From a virus: a DNA stretch of 64,000 nt. This document shows, piece after piece, positions 6,472 to 15,297 of this stretch. Positions within the stretch are counted from its first letter, which is position 1. Every line of letters begins with the position of its first letter. The position numbers and the translations under genes were made by a program. The stretch is from IMG/VR virus record IMGVR_UViG_3300009127_000001, positions 1-64,000 of that record; one strand, written 5' to 3'. The notes under the pieces were generated by a model that saw nothing but the letters and a program-made list of their open reading frames with translations, did not search any database and was not told the origin of the DNA.

Positions 6472-8433
6472 ATGCCCGAATATATTAATCACAATAATTA
6501 TGCAGTTCATCTTATAGGCCCCGATGGCAAGGAGATTATTCTGCGACCACGCCAGAAAAGAGTGCTGGGTGAATATTTTGAACGATATAGGACTAGAGGA
6601 TTTATAAAACTCGTAAATGAATCAACACCAAATAAACGTATGAAACAACCGCAGTCCTTGATTAGAAATAAAGTGATATTAGGTAAGACAAAGACTAGGA
6701 GGCAAGAGAAGAAAGAGACTCCAGATCAATCTCAGTTGCAGGAAGAAAGAAGTAAACTACAAGAACGTAAAAAAGCCCGGCAAGAAGCACGGAAAGCAGT
6801 TAGAGTATCAAGAGCTCGTAGTATAATTAGACAAGAGAGGGCTGCACCGCGACAAAGGAAGAGATCAAAAGTCGTCGGTAGAAGAGTAAATGTAGATGCA
6901 AATAGATTGCTTCAATCCAATTTAAAGAACAATATCTTCCCAATAAGTAATAATATAGGAATTGGAATACTATCATATAATAGAGCAGATTGTTTAAAGA
7001 GATTAGTAAATTCAATTCTCACCAATACTGATTTGTCTAAAACTACCCTCTTTATCAGCGATGACGCTAGTACTGATAAACCAACCGTACAATATCTGAA
7101 TGATTTATCAAGCAATCATAATATTGTGGTTATTAAGAATTCAGAGAGGTTAGGTATAGCTGGCAATAGTAATAGATTGATACGGTGCTTGTCGAGATTT
7201 GCTTACGGTATGATTCTAAATGATGATGTTGAAGTTTTAAGAAAGGGCTGGGACACTTTATACCATGACGCTATGATAGAGACAGGTATGCACCATTTCT
7301 CTTACAGACAGGTTGGTGTGTATGGTGCTGGCGAAGGCAAATTGCAGAAAAGAGGTAACCTAAATCTGCGAGTAGTGGATGAAAAGCCACATGGTGCAGT
7401 ATTGGCTTTCTCGAGGGAAATGCTTGTTAAATGTGGTTATTTTGATGAAGCATATGGTCTATATGGAATGGAACATGTAGATTGGTCTCAGAAGGCATGG
7501 GAATTTGAATTACAAAATCCAGGATTTTGGGATGTCGATGGGTCAGAACTTTATTTCAAGATCCATAAAGATACTTCTGCTATGGAAGATAGAAGTACAC
7601 ATCTCAGAGAAGGAAGGAAGATATTTGCTAAAAGAACTTATAGGAGGATAGGTCCAACAGAAAGATCTAGATTGCCGGAAATATCTTATGTAATACCATT
7701 TAGAAATACCGGCAGAGAAAAGTGCATCTTAGCCGCTGTCAATAATATAAGAGCACAACGATATCCTGTTGTTCATATTATAGTTGTTGAACAAGATGCC
7801 AATACCAAGATAAATCTCGATAACTTCAATCCTGTTACTTATTGCCACGTTACCGCCCAGAATCCGTTATTTAATAAGTCATTAGCTTTTAACACAGGTG
7901 TATCGAAGGTGATTACACCGACTGTGGTGTTACATGATGCTGATCTGCTTGTTCAGGGAAATTATACAAGATCTGTTGCTCGTATCTTGGAAGATCGTGA
8001 ATCATGCCACCTTGGTAGTACTGTTGTTTATGCCGACAAGCAATCAACAGATCGTATATGTGATTTAGGAAAAGTGGATGATGATATAAATTGTGATAGA
8101 GTTGTTGGATATTTTGAAGGTGGATCAGTAGGGTGTACTATTCAGGCATATTGGAGAGTTGGTGCATTTTGCCAAGACTATTGGGGTTACGGATGTGAGG
8201 ACTGTGATTTCTACGCTAGGTTATCTGGAGCTAGTGATTGGAAAGAGGATAGGATTTTCGATTTCTTGCATTTGTGGCATGGTCGTGTACCATACTGGAA
8301 TGAGCATCATGAGACTAATAAAATCAAAGAGAAAAATCTCGTTGTATTAGGGATTGAGAAAAGAGTCAAAATGCAACATAAACGTTTGGTTGAACAGGGC
8401 TGGGGCAATTTATTAAAGAGGCATGCGAAATGA
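6472..8433 (+). CDS. Two-domain glycosyltransferase (GT2-type tandem)
   Basis: 653 residues. A basic, Arg/Lys-rich N-terminal region (about 60-140, helical or coiled coil) precedes two GT-A domains. Domain 1 (about 160-390) opens with GIGILSYNRADCLKRL, has DD at 197-198 and NDDVEVL near 249. Domain 2 (about 400-640) opens with ISYVIPFRN, has the metal-binding HDADLL at about 489 and WGYGCEDCDFYARL at about 571-584, the signature of galactosyltransferase-type C-terminal regions. It probably adds two sugars in sequence. Neighbouring GT, sulfotransferase and nucleotide-sugar genes point to a phage-made glycan. The stop overlaps the next start (ATGA). Confidence 0.85.
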   Translation: MPEYINHNNYAVHLIGPDGKEIILRPRQKRVLGEYFERYRTRGFIKLVNESTPNKRMKQPQSLIRNKVILGKTKTRRQEKKETPDQSQLQEERSKLQERKKARQEARKAVRVSRARSIIRQERAAPRQRKRSKVVGRRVNVDANRLLQSNLKNNIFPISNNIGIGILSYNRADCLKRLVNSILTNTDLSKTTLFISDDASTDKPTVQYLNDLSSNHNIVVIKNSERLGIAGNSNRLIRCLSRFAYGMILNDDVEVLRKGWDTLYHDAMIETGMHHFSYRQVGVYGAGEGKLQKRGNLNLRVVDEKPHGAVLAFSREMLVKCGYFDEAYGLYGMEHVDWSQKAWEFELQNPGFWDVDGSELYFKIHKDTSAMEDRSTHLREGRKIFAKRTYRRIGPTERSRLPEISYVIPFRNTGREKCILAAVNNIRAQRYPVVHIIVVEQDANTKINLDNFNPVTYCHVTAQNPLFNKSLAFNTGVSKVITPTVVLHDADLLVQGNYTRSVARILEDRESCHLGSTVVYADKQSTDRICDLGKVDDDINCDRVVGYFEGGSVGCTIQAYWRVGAFCQDYWGYGCEDCDFYARLSGASDWKEDRIFDFLHLWHGRVPYWNEHHETNKIKEKNLVVLGIEKRVKMQHKRLVEQGWGNLLKRHAK

Positions 8434-8681
8434 AAAGTGGTGATATCGTCAAATTCCGGCTACTAGATGACGATGGTAAGTTGAATAGCAGTGATGCTGC
8501 TAGATTCTGTGCTAAGTATCAGATAACTGGCGTGGTGGTTTCTACACCAACAGATCATGGTCAAGGCCTAGGGCGTTTTGTGGTTGATGCGTGCCTTGGT
8601 TACACGATTTATGCGGTCCCAGAAGAACTAAATATTGTTGTTACTAGAGAACAAATCCCAACTATTGTAGATGGTGAGTAA
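8430..8681 (+). CDS. Small unknown protein between glycosyltransferases (83 aa)
   Basis: Starts with ATGA overlap to the two-domain glycosyltransferase and ends 1 nt into the next glycosyltransferase, so it is translationally coupled to both. The sequence is a small beta-type domain (KSGDIVKFRLLDDDGKL, then GVVVSTPTDHGQGLGRFVV). No known motif. Its place suggests an accessory role in the same glycan pathway. Confidence 0.6.
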   Translation: MKSGDIVKFRLLDDDGKLNSSDAARFCAKYQITGVVVSTPTDHGQGLGRFVVDACLGYTIYAVPEELNIVVTREQIPTIVDGE

Positions 8682-9628
8682 TGAGAGTCCTTATATGTCA
8701 CAGGCCTGGTGGTGCTTTTGGTTATATTTCAGATGGCTGGATCAATGCTCTTCGTGATAAAGGGCATGAAGTTCGCCGATGGAATAATGATAGGGCTAGC
8801 TGGGATGATTTTAACCCAGATATTTATATGGGTTGTTCTGGCCACAAGCAAGAAATACCAAGAAACAGGCGTGCGAAGATAGCTATCCATGTCAATCCAT
8901 GGGGTCCTAGCACTATCGATGGGGTATCAGAATCAACAGATGCTATTAATTGGGTGCGTAAACAAAAGCCCGATGTAGTATTCGGTTACGGATATGATTC
9001 TGATAGGATTCTATGGTCTTATTGGTCACAGAAAGCCGGAATTACTTGGGTGCCTATGCCCACAGCTGGTGATAAGGTTATATATAAATTACTAGACGGG
9101 GAAAGAAAATTCGACGTCGTCTATCTTGGTGGTATCTGGCCATATAAGGCTATTACAATAACTGAATGCTTGATGCCGGTGTTGCAGAATGGCAAGATAA
9201 CACATAAACTGCACGGTTGGGGCGATTGGCCAGATGGTATTTCTAGCGGTGCTATAGCCGATGATAAAGTATGTGCGTTCTTCAATAGTGGCAAGGTGGG
9301 ACCTTGTATATCGGAGCAGCATACAAGAAGTTTTGGTATTGATCTACCTGAAAGAGCTTTCAAAGTAGCACTATGTGGTGCTTTGGCGGTACATGATGCA
9401 GTACCAAGATTGGATAGGATTATCGAAGGTATAGTAATCGCTACTACTCCCGAAGAGTATCTTGAAAGATGTGTTTATTATAGTCGCCCTGAGAATGAGG
9501 AGGAGCGGTTTCTTCTTGCTACTAAACAAAGAGATTCTGTCTTACAACACCATACATACCACCATCGGATGAGCACCATGTTTACTGCACTTGGTTTTGA
9601 GGAGGAAGCTGAGAAGATAATAGAGTAG
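8681..9628 (+). CDS. Glycosyltransferase, CgeB-like GT-B family
   Basis: 315 residues. The C-terminal half has the typical GT-B arrangement of CgeB/GT4-like enzymes: FDVVYLGGIWPYK (about 145-157), FGIDLPERAFKVALCGALAVHD (about 218-239), and HHTYHHRMSTMF near the end. It is expected to use a nucleotide-sugar donor, with GDP-mannose-derived sugars a possible donor because a GDP-mannose dehydratase is encoded in this window. Located directly after the small coupled gene. Confidence 0.8.
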   Translation: MRVLICHRPGGAFGYISDGWINALRDKGHEVRRWNNDRASWDDFNPDIYMGCSGHKQEIPRNRRAKIAIHVNPWGPSTIDGVSESTDAINWVRKQKPDVVFGYGYDSDRILWSYWSQKAGITWVPMPTAGDKVIYKLLDGERKFDVVYLGGIWPYKAITITECLMPVLQNGKITHKLHGWGDWPDGISSGAIADDKVCAFFNSGKVGPCISEQHTRSFGIDLPERAFKVALCGALAVHDAVPRLDRIIEGIVIATTPEEYLERCVYYSRPENEEERFLLATKQRDSVLQHHTYHHRMSTMFTALGFEEEAEKIIE

Positions 9629-9635
9629 GTGTATC

Positions 9636-9818
9636 ATGGATGACGTTTTTGAATTGTTTCGGAACCGATTAGACGAGATTACCGAATATAAATGGGGTAG
9701 TGTGGAGAATGATGACCAAGCCATCAAAGTTTTTGGGCATAAGATCGAGGATGGTGAGGATGTCCTTGATGCAATAGCTAGGCATATGGTAGAGGCTTTG
9801 ACAAGAAGGACTTCGTAA
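9636..9818 (+). CDS. Small unknown protein (60 aa)
   Basis: An acidic, helical small protein with ATG 8 nt after the glycosyltransferase gene. It ends in TAATG, so it is coupled to the sulfotransferase that follows. No recognisable family. Confidence 0.55.
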   Translation: MDDVFELFRNRLDEITEYKWGSVENDDQAIKVFGHKIEDGEDVLDAIARHMVEALTRRTS

Positions 9819-10480
9819 TGGCTTTGATGGGCGAGTGTTCTGATGGACGGACATGGATATTTCTTCATATCCCTAAGACTGGAGGATCGTGGTTCCGTGA
9901 GGCTATTAAGCTGGCTACCGGTAAACCATACTCACATGTTGGGCAACAACACTCGCATTTTCCAGAACTAGCTAATCATATTAATCCGGACACTATTAAA
10001 TCCGCTTATTATTTTGCTTTTGTTAGGCATCCGATTACGTGGTATCAATCTAGATGGGCATTTAGGGTTAAGCATGGGTGGCATATGAGCCATCCGATAG
10101 ATAGAAATTGCTCATCTAATGATTTTCGGGAGTGGGTCGATAATCTATTGATTCATAAACCCGGTTGGGTATCAACTTTATATAAGGTCTATATTGAGAG
10201 AGTACCATCAGGAGAAATCAACGTTGGTACTATGGAGAACTTGGTAACTGATGCTACTAATATATTACAGAATGCCGGTGTAGAATTCGATGAGCAGAAA
10301 TTTATAGATGCTGGGAGAATAAACGATTCGTCTATGGGCGAGATGTCATCTAAGCAACTTGCAAAGTATACCCCAGAATTGTTACAGCGTGTATTAGATG
10401 CTGAGAAATATGCAATCGATCTATATTATCCTGATACTGAGATAGATTTTGATGAGTTTTGTGGGGAGCAACCATATTGA
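9818..10480 (+). CDS. Sulfotransferase family protein (second)
   Basis: 220 residues. The PAPS-binding loop is IPKTGGS (18-24) and the 3'-phosphate segment FVRHPITWYQSRW (68-80), both excellent matches to carbohydrate sulfotransferases. It is not a close copy of the gene at 1552-2352; the loop and spacing differ. It is flanked by coupled small genes and lies directly after two glycosyltransferases. The acceptor may be the glycan built by them. Confidence 0.85.
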   Translation: MALMGECSDGRTWIFLHIPKTGGSWFREAIKLATGKPYSHVGQQHSHFPELANHINPDTIKSAYYFAFVRHPITWYQSRWAFRVKHGWHMSHPIDRNCSSNDFREWVDNLLIHKPGWVSTLYKVYIERVPSGEINVGTMENLVTDATNILQNAGVEFDEQKFIDAGRINDSSMGEMSSKQLAKYTPELLQRVLDAEKYAIDLYYPDTEIDFDEFCGEQPY

Positions 10481-10797
10481 TTGCTGATCTTGTGATCGAT
10501 ATCTTACGAAGTATGAAATTGCCGGTGCGCAAAGAGGCATCGGATATAGTTAAATCAGAAGTCACAGATGGTCTTGGTAGATGGCGAAAATTAATATTTA
10601 TTATAGAGGATGACTATTTATACGCGGTGTATCTTGGTAAAGATGAAGGAATAATGATCAGTAATCCAGATGCTGATGTTCTACATTTTATAAGTTCTGC
10701 TGTGAAGACCATACGGGAGTGTACAGATAAGCCACATTGCGGTTATTATGACAAAATAAACCCTGCACGAATTCTTGACTTGATTGTTGATGATTGA
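10477..10797 (+). CDS. Unknown protein (106 aa), probable TTG start
   Basis: The best start is the TTG at 10477, overlapping the sulfotransferase stop (TTGA), because GGGGAG lies about 9 nt upstream. An upstream TTG at 10459 has no binding site. The protein is alpha/beta, with KLIFIIEDDYLYAVYLGKD in the middle. No family recognised. It overlaps the macro-domain gene by 8 nt. Confidence 0.55.
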   Translation: MIADLVIDILRSMKLPVRKEASDIVKSEVTDGLGRWRKLIFIIEDDYLYAVYLGKDEGIMISNPDADVLHFISSAVKTIRECTDKPHCGYYDKINPARILDLIVDD

Positions 10798-11251
10798 GAG
10801 AGTTGGTAACATCTGGAACTTCCACGACAGAAGGAAGTGGATCGTCATTACTACCAACATCGGTTGGAAGAAAGACGGTTCTAATCCTATGGGTGCTGGT
10901 ATAGCCAGAGCTGCTGCTGGGATAGATCCAGATCTACCTATATGGTATGGTAAGAAATGCCAAAAATTCGGTGCTAATACAGCAACACTACCATACAGGA
11001 AAAAGAAATTTATATTATTTCCTACTAAACCACTAGATGAGGATAAACCCTGGTTGTCTTGGCAACAGGACTCGGATATCGATTTGATACGTAGATCTAC
11101 TATTCAATTAGCTAGGTTAATAGATATATTAGAGGCCGATATGATTGTTCTACCGATGGTGGGATGTGCTAATGGTAGATTGCGACCTAAACAAGTGCTG
11201 CCCGTATTGAGACAATATCTAGACGATAGGTTTGTTTTAGTGACTCAGTAA
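10790..11251 (+). CDS. Macro-domain protein (ADP-ribose-binding type)
   Basis: 153 residues. The ADP-ribose loop is seen as NIGWKKDGSNPMGAGIARAA (23-42), and a second conserved block LPMVGCANGRLRPKQVLPVL lies at about 123-142, as in phage macro domains of the Appr-1''-P processing type. Such proteins bind or hydrolyse ADP-ribose derivatives. In a phage this may serve NAD recycling or counter host defences that use ADP-ribose signals; that is inference. The start is ATG 10790, 8 nt inside the previous gene. Confidence 0.75.
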   Translation: MIERVGNIWNFHDRRKWIVITTNIGWKKDGSNPMGAGIARAAAGIDPDLPIWYGKKCQKFGANTATLPYRKKKFILFPTKPLDEDKPWLSWQQDSDIDLIRRSTIQLARLIDILEADMIVLPMVGCANGRLRPKQVLPVLRQYLDDRFVLVTQ

Positions 11252-11475
11252 CCAATAAAGGTGATGAGATTCTTTCTCTGTAGTTGTTCCAATTGACCTA
11301 TGTCAATTCTTTGTGTCTCGATAACTAGTTCTGCACCTGGCGCTATCGATAATTGCTCGGCACGGGTGGGATCAATATCCGATGTTGCAGCCGCTTTATC
11401 GAGGTCGATAGCGTTCAGCAAGATAGGTATTGTCTGGGTTGAAATATTGGTGATGGTAGTTACCCGTGTAGCCAT
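11245..11475 (-). CDS. Small beta-rich protein (76 aa), paralogue of the gene at 37998
   Basis: AAGGAG lies 8 nt before the ATG. It contains NISTQTIPI, then SIAPGAELV, then IGQLEQLQRKNLITFI. The pattern TQxIP ... (I/L)APG ... (I)xxLQxR/KxxI is shared with the small gene just upstream of the tail sheath gene (37998-38255). The two are probably homologues, and the other copy sits in the tail cluster, so a virion role is possible. Convergent 7-nt overlap with the macro-domain gene. Confidence 0.65.
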   Translation of the reverse strand: MATRVTTITNISTQTIPILLNAIDLDKAAATSDIDPTRAEQLSIAPGAELVIETQRIDIGQLEQLQRKNLITFIGY

Positions 11476-11502
11476 GATTCATTCTCCTTTACTGTAATTT
11501 TG

Positions 11503-12348
11503 ATGATGCCTATATTTTCTGTTATTACTTGTATCTCTGAGCCGGACATTTATCAAGAATGCTTGCTTGATTCAATAGACCGGTGCCGTGGTAATTTTGA
11601 CGTAGAAATTATTCCCGTACTAAATGATAGTGGGTTATATTCAGCTAGCCTTGCTCTAAATTTAGGAATTAAGGTTGCAAGATCAGATAATCTGGTTATT
11701 GCTCACCAAGATATTACACTCGTAGAGGATTGGTTTGCGATAGCGGAAGAGACATTGGGGAAATTGGATAAAGATTGGGGAATACTTGGTGCTGCTGGGA
11801 TAGATCTTAATAGGGAGAGGCGAGATATAGGGCCATGGGGTGGTGCAGTATTATTGGATACTGTGGCGGTAGGTAGTGTCTGGCATACAGATGATGTTGA
11901 TTCGGAACCATATTGGGATGGTTTAAAGTCGCCGACAAGAGTTCATTGTGTTGATGAATGCTTATTTATTCTTAATAAGAAAACAGGACTGCGGTTTGAT
12001 ACGATGTTTAATGGGTTCCATTTTTATGGGGCCGATATGTGTTTGCAGGCGAGGGCGGCTGGATTTGGTGTGTATGCGGCAGACTTACCTATAATTCATT
12101 ATGGGGCATATTCATCTAGTATGGCTGGCAGGAGTCGATATTGGCAATTCTTTAGATTATTACATAATAAATGGAAATCGCGTTTCCCAGAGATGCTTGG
12201 CACACATATGCACTGGTGTGATAATGAGTTAACTAGTTATGTTTCGGCTGAACTTGAAGCAGATGATGGTAATAATATTCATGTGAAATCATTTGGAATA
12301 AAAGAAGCACGCTTGTCTATAGATAAGAAAATGGGATTTATTGAATGA
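11503..12348 (+). CDS. Glycosyltransferase-like protein (GT2 type)
   Basis: 281 residues. It begins PIFSVITCISEPDIYQECLLDSI, has ASLALNLGIKVARSDNLVIAHQDITLVEDWF (DxD-like HQD region, about 47-78) and later FNGFHFYGADMCLQARAAGFGVYAADLPIIHYG (about 165-200), the pattern of GT2 enzymes with the downstream acceptor-side region. ATG 11503 or 11506 are equally possible; neither has a clear ribosome binding site. Divergent from the small gene with only 27 nt between starts. The stop overlaps the next ATG (ATGA). Confidence 0.7.
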   Translation: MMPIFSVITCISEPDIYQECLLDSIDRCRGNFDVEIIPVLNDSGLYSASLALNLGIKVARSDNLVIAHQDITLVEDWFAIAEETLGKLDKDWGILGAAGIDLNRERRDIGPWGGAVLLDTVAVGSVWHTDDVDSEPYWDGLKSPTRVHCVDECLFILNKKTGLRFDTMFNGFHFYGADMCLQARAAGFGVYAADLPIIHYGAYSSSMAGRSRYWQFFRLLHNKWKSRFPEMLGTHMHWCDNELTSYVSAELEADDGNNIHVKSFGIKEARLSIDKKMGFIE

Positions 12349-12638
12349 GATATTATAGACTAGATAAAAATCCAGAACCATTAGAACATAATGGGCAAAA
12401 GGTTATATATTTTTTGATATTATTTCCAGAGGGAGTTGGAATAGATGAAGCTAATGCTCCTGTTGTTGGAACAGAGACTGATTTAAGCAATGATTTTTCA
12501 CTGCGACTGGAGGGTATGACAGGTGGTGTGAAACTTCATTTTGACGGTAAAGTATATGAATATAGAAGCCACTTATATCAGAAGAGTGATGGGACAAAAC
12601 CTGGTAGATTACTTATAGAAACTGAGATGGGATTCTAG
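12345..12638 (+). CDS. Unknown protein (97 aa)
   Basis: Coupled to the glycosyltransferase by ATGA. The protein looks like a single beta-sandwich domain (VIYFLILFPEGVGID, VKLHFDGKVYEYRSHLY). No family recognised. Its last 4 nt overlap the end of a small minus-strand gene. Confidence 0.55.
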   Translation: MRYYRLDKNPEPLEHNGQKVIYFLILFPEGVGIDEANAPVVGTETDLSNDFSLRLEGMTGGVKLHFDGKVYEYRSHLYQKSDGTKPGRLLIETEMGF

Positions 12639-12772
12639 TACTGATTCGAACCATGGTTGATGCATACTTGATGCGGCGGGGTCTGGTTTCCAGCGGTCTG
12701 CTTCTTCCCGTTCTTTTCTCTTTTTAAGAAGTCGCGTCTGGTAGTATCGTCTGTAATTAATGATAGTCGCAT
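12635..12772 (-). CDS. Small basic protein (45 aa) coupled to the metalloprotease-like gene
   Basis: A short minus-strand frame that fills the apparent gap between two larger genes. Its ATG overlaps the stop of the upstream metalloprotease-like gene (TAATG), the same coupling seen elsewhere in the window. The protein starts MRLSLITDDTTRRDFLKRE, then is Lys/Gln-rich. No family recognised. The coupling and exact fit are the main evidence. Confidence 0.45.
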   Translation of the reverse strand: MRLSLITDDTTRRDFLKREKNGKKQTAGNQTPPHQVCINHGSNQY

Positions 12773-13611
12773 TAGAAGAATTCTTCTCTTAATTTTCGTA
12801 ATGTCTGCCCCATCATCTTGATAAAGCTTGGTACAGCTTTTGGAAAATCCTTGGCGACGCCTTGTGTATATAATTTCACTGCTTTGGATGCATTAGCGAC
12901 TGTTTTATTTGTGGGGTCATCCTTTAGTGTCCTAATTAGTTTGTCAGTTGTTTGTAGTACTTCTTGTGGTCTAGCGTTTGGCATTTCTTTCTTTACACTA
13001 TTGACTAGTTCTGCTACTGCTGAATATGCGTGTGATGGCAATTCTGATAGGTTAATATAGTACCTTTGTGATATCATCTTTCTTATAGCTGGTTGATCAT
13101 CTAGGCTAGATGGATCATCATACATCATACTAGAGAATTTAGCACCATTCTCGCCTACAAGTTCTTCTAGTGCTTTCCAGTGTTTCTCATTAGTCAGGTT
13201 TTTGGATAATTTGGAATCTTTATTACCGAATTGTTGAACATGTGTGTCTTCATGCCCTATAATGGTCCTAACACTTGCAAGAATTGGCCCAATATCTTGA
13301 TTTCGAATTGCTTCGATAAATATTTTACCTGGTGTTAGATTAATAATGAGATTATCTGGATCTACATTACCTTGTATTATAGCTTCCGGGTATGGGTCTA
13401 CGAGGTCTTCTTTACTTGGTATATTAAAAACGATCCTACGGTCTTGGAATGGTTGTTTTTCGAATGCGGCGTTTATGTACCTAATTATAGATCTGATGTC
13501 TTTGATACGTGATAACTTTGGTAATATAGGCTCTAACACATTCTTGAAGTGTGCTATTAACCCTTTTGTCAGGGTTACTGCTTTGTATTCAACTATTAAT
13601 CTTAATTTCAT
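12772..13611 (-). CDS. Zinc metalloprotease-like protein (HExxH)
   Basis: 279 residues from ATG 13611; a TTG at 13635 would add 8 residues. The notable motif is IIGHEDTHVQQFGN, an HExxH-type site preceded by hydrophobic residues, in the middle of the protein. The rest is largely helical, with no signal peptide or membrane segment. Small phage proteins with this motif exist, but their substrates are unknown. The divergent gene starts 16 nt away, so leaders must be very short or overlap the coding region. Confidence 0.55.
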   Translation of the reverse strand: MKLRLIVEYKAVTLTKGLIAHFKNVLEPILPKLSRIKDIRSIIRYINAAFEKQPFQDRRIVFNIPSKEDLVDPYPEAIIQGNVDPDNLIINLTPGKIFIEAIRNQDIGPILASVRTIIGHEDTHVQQFGNKDSKLSKNLTNEKHWKALEELVGENGAKFSSMMYDDPSSLDDQPAIRKMISQRYYINLSELPSHAYSAVAELVNSVKKEMPNARPQEVLQTTDKLIRTLKDDPTNKTVANASKAVKLYTQGVAKDFPKAVPSFIKMMGQTLRKLREEFF

Positions 13612-13626
13612 ACTGTAGATTTTATT

Positions 13627-14469
13627 ATGATTCAAGCATTTTTACTCTGTCATCCACAGTCGACTGACATTATTTCTAAGAAGGCATTTAGGAGCCAGAT
13701 TGTAAATGCTAGGAGGATTGCATGTGGTACTACTAAAGTAAAGAATGCGGATTTGTCAGAATCTAATGATTTCTTTCCCACGTATGCTTCTTGGAATTCT
13801 GGTTTGTTCGAAACATCTGTTATTCTTACTATTTGGGAGCATGCGGATAATCTTATAGGTAACGATGATGTTGCTATCATGCATGCTGATATAGGTATAC
13901 ACTTTAAGGCGGGTGAGACCTGGAGAAAATTGAATAAATGGCTTCGAGAGGATGAATTACGAGCGATTGGACTAACAGCACCGTCGAGATATATTGGTAT
14001 ATGGGACGATTGGGTGATACCGGAAGAGGTATATTGTACTCCCAATTATGATCCGTTCTTTAGACATCTTTTTGATGATCAGATTAGTGTGTGGGAGATT
14101 ATGAAGGAATATGATGCCGATATACATGATTGGGCTATGGATATTCAACCAAGGTTGATTTACTCACATCAATTTCTTTGTACTAGAGCTACTTTTGATT
14201 ATCTTGGTGATAAGCTTGCTAGAATAGCTAGGAATCTTAGGTTACGTGATATTGGTTTTTGGACACCACATATGTTTGAGAGGTTGATTGCTCTGTATTT
14301 GGCTCGTAGGGCTACACCATTGTTGACCACGACCTTTTGGCATTATGCTGCTTCTGGAATTGCCGGTCCTGGAGAACAAAGTTTGTATGGACCTAGACCA
14401 TTAAGATACTATAAAGTTGCTAGTAGATATAATGAACGATCCATACCTAACCGATCCATACCATCATAA
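13627..14469 (+). CDS. Glycosyltransferase-like protein (DUF4422-like)
   Basis: 280 residues. ILTIWEHADNLIGNDDVAIMHADIGIHF (about 68-95) looks like a GT-A sugar-binding core with an acidic metal-binding HAD. LIYSHQFLCTRATFDYLGDK and GFWTPHMFERLIALYLARR (about 178-236) resemble the conserved blocks of capsule-type DUF4422 glycosyltransferases. The family call is tentative, but a role in glycan transfer fits the neighbourhood. Confidence 0.5.
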   Translation: MIQAFLLCHPQSTDIISKKAFRSQIVNARRIACGTTKVKNADLSESNDFFPTYASWNSGLFETSVILTIWEHADNLIGNDDVAIMHADIGIHFKAGETWRKLNKWLREDELRAIGLTAPSRYIGIWDDWVIPEEVYCTPNYDPFFRHLFDDQISVWEIMKEYDADIHDWAMDIQPRLIYSHQFLCTRATFDYLGDKLARIARNLRLRDIGFWTPHMFERLIALYLARRATPLLTTTFWHYAASGIAGPGEQSLYGPRPLRYYKVASRYNERSIPNRSIPS

Positions 14470-14779
14470 TGATCCATATTTATTTCCTAACACAGAATTT
14501 CAATACTTTGCGGTACGTTCTATAATTGATCGTGATATTTATTTAGCTGATTATGGATTTGAAGAACCTGGGATAGATGTTGCTATTGTTTTTGAGTCGC
14601 GTTGTAATCCGAGTACTTGTATAGTATTATCTGATGGTACTAGGCATCTAGGGCGATTAGTAACTATAACTGACATGTCTGGGATTACTCACAAATTTAG
14701 AGTAGTTACAGATAATGTTTGGATGCTGAGGATGTCATATGAAGATTTCAAAGCTATCCCTGAGAGGAGCTTTCGGTAG
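14432..14779 (+). CDS. Unknown protein (115 aa)
   Basis: Begins with a short Pro/Asp/Tyr repeat (NDPYLTDPYHHNDPY) that overlaps the previous gene by 38 nt. The rest is a small beta-rich domain. No family recognised. The 3' end overlaps the next gene by 41 nt in another frame. Confidence 0.55.
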   Translation: MNDPYLTDPYHHNDPYLFPNTEFQYFAVRSIIDRDIYLADYGFEEPGIDVAIVFESRCNPSTCIVLSDGTRHLGRLVTITDMSGITHKFRVVTDNVWMLRMSYEDFKAIPERSFR

Positions 14780-14990
14780 GATACGCGAAATATTTGGACT
14801 TAGGAAACATGAATGGACGTGTGAAACACATGGTAGTTGGGTCAATATAAAAGAGAATGGCAAGTTAATATATGAAGGCCCAAAGGAATGGATGCCAAAG
14901 GATATTAGAAAGAGATATAATAAGCATGTTAAAGCGATTGACGAGATGTGGCGTGAAGTCAATAAGTTCTTTTCTAAAGACAACTTTTGA
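14739..14990 (+). CDS. Unknown basic protein (83 aa)
   Basis: Starts 41 nt inside the previous gene; no alternative start is near. It contains KHEWTCETHGSWVNIKENGKLIYEG, a possible small zinc- or nucleic-acid-binding fold with one Cys-x-x-x-His, and a Lys-rich helical end. Function unknown. Confidence 0.5.
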   Translation: MKISKLSLRGAFGRIREIFGLRKHEWTCETHGSWVNIKENGKLIYEGPKEWMPKDIRKRYNKHVKAIDEMWREVNKFFSKDNF

Positions 14991-15276
14991 TTAATGCTAG
15001 AAAGGCTGCTTCGACAGCTTCATAGAAATTTGGATCTAGATCATCCCAGCTATCAATACCTTCATTTATATCTTTTGGAATAGTCATCGTTATAGTCTTT
15101 TTCTCCCAGTCTAGCACACACGGATTAATTCTGACTTCAGTACCAAACTGTGCTCCAGATACTATTTTATCTGGTTTACGATCTACCATTACGTACATAT
15201 ATGCATCAAAGTACTCTACTTGTTCTGGGAGCTCCTGGAGGAAGAGAGTGGTTACCCGCCGCGTTTGTTTTAGCAT
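14974..15276 (-). CDS. Unknown acidic protein (100 aa)
   Basis: A minus-strand gene converging on the previous one (17-nt overlap) and divergent from the next (21 nt between starts). No ribosome binding site is visible before the ATG at 15276. It has a beta-rich first half and the acidic stretch INEGIDSWDDLDPNFYEAVE near the end. No family recognised. Confidence 0.5.
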   Translation of the reverse strand: MLKQTRRVTTLFLQELPEQVEYFDAYMYVMVDRKPDKIVSGAQFGTEVRINPCVLDWEKKTITMTIPKDINEGIDSWDDLDPNFYEAVEAAFLALIKSCL

Positions 15277-15297
15277 ATGGTATTTACGGAGGTTGTT

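Noticed and set aside
12639-12771. TTCGAA/GGTTCGAATC block looking like a tRNA T-loop on the minus strand
   Set aside because: No matching T-stem or acceptor stem can be drawn. The segment is better explained by a small coupled gene.
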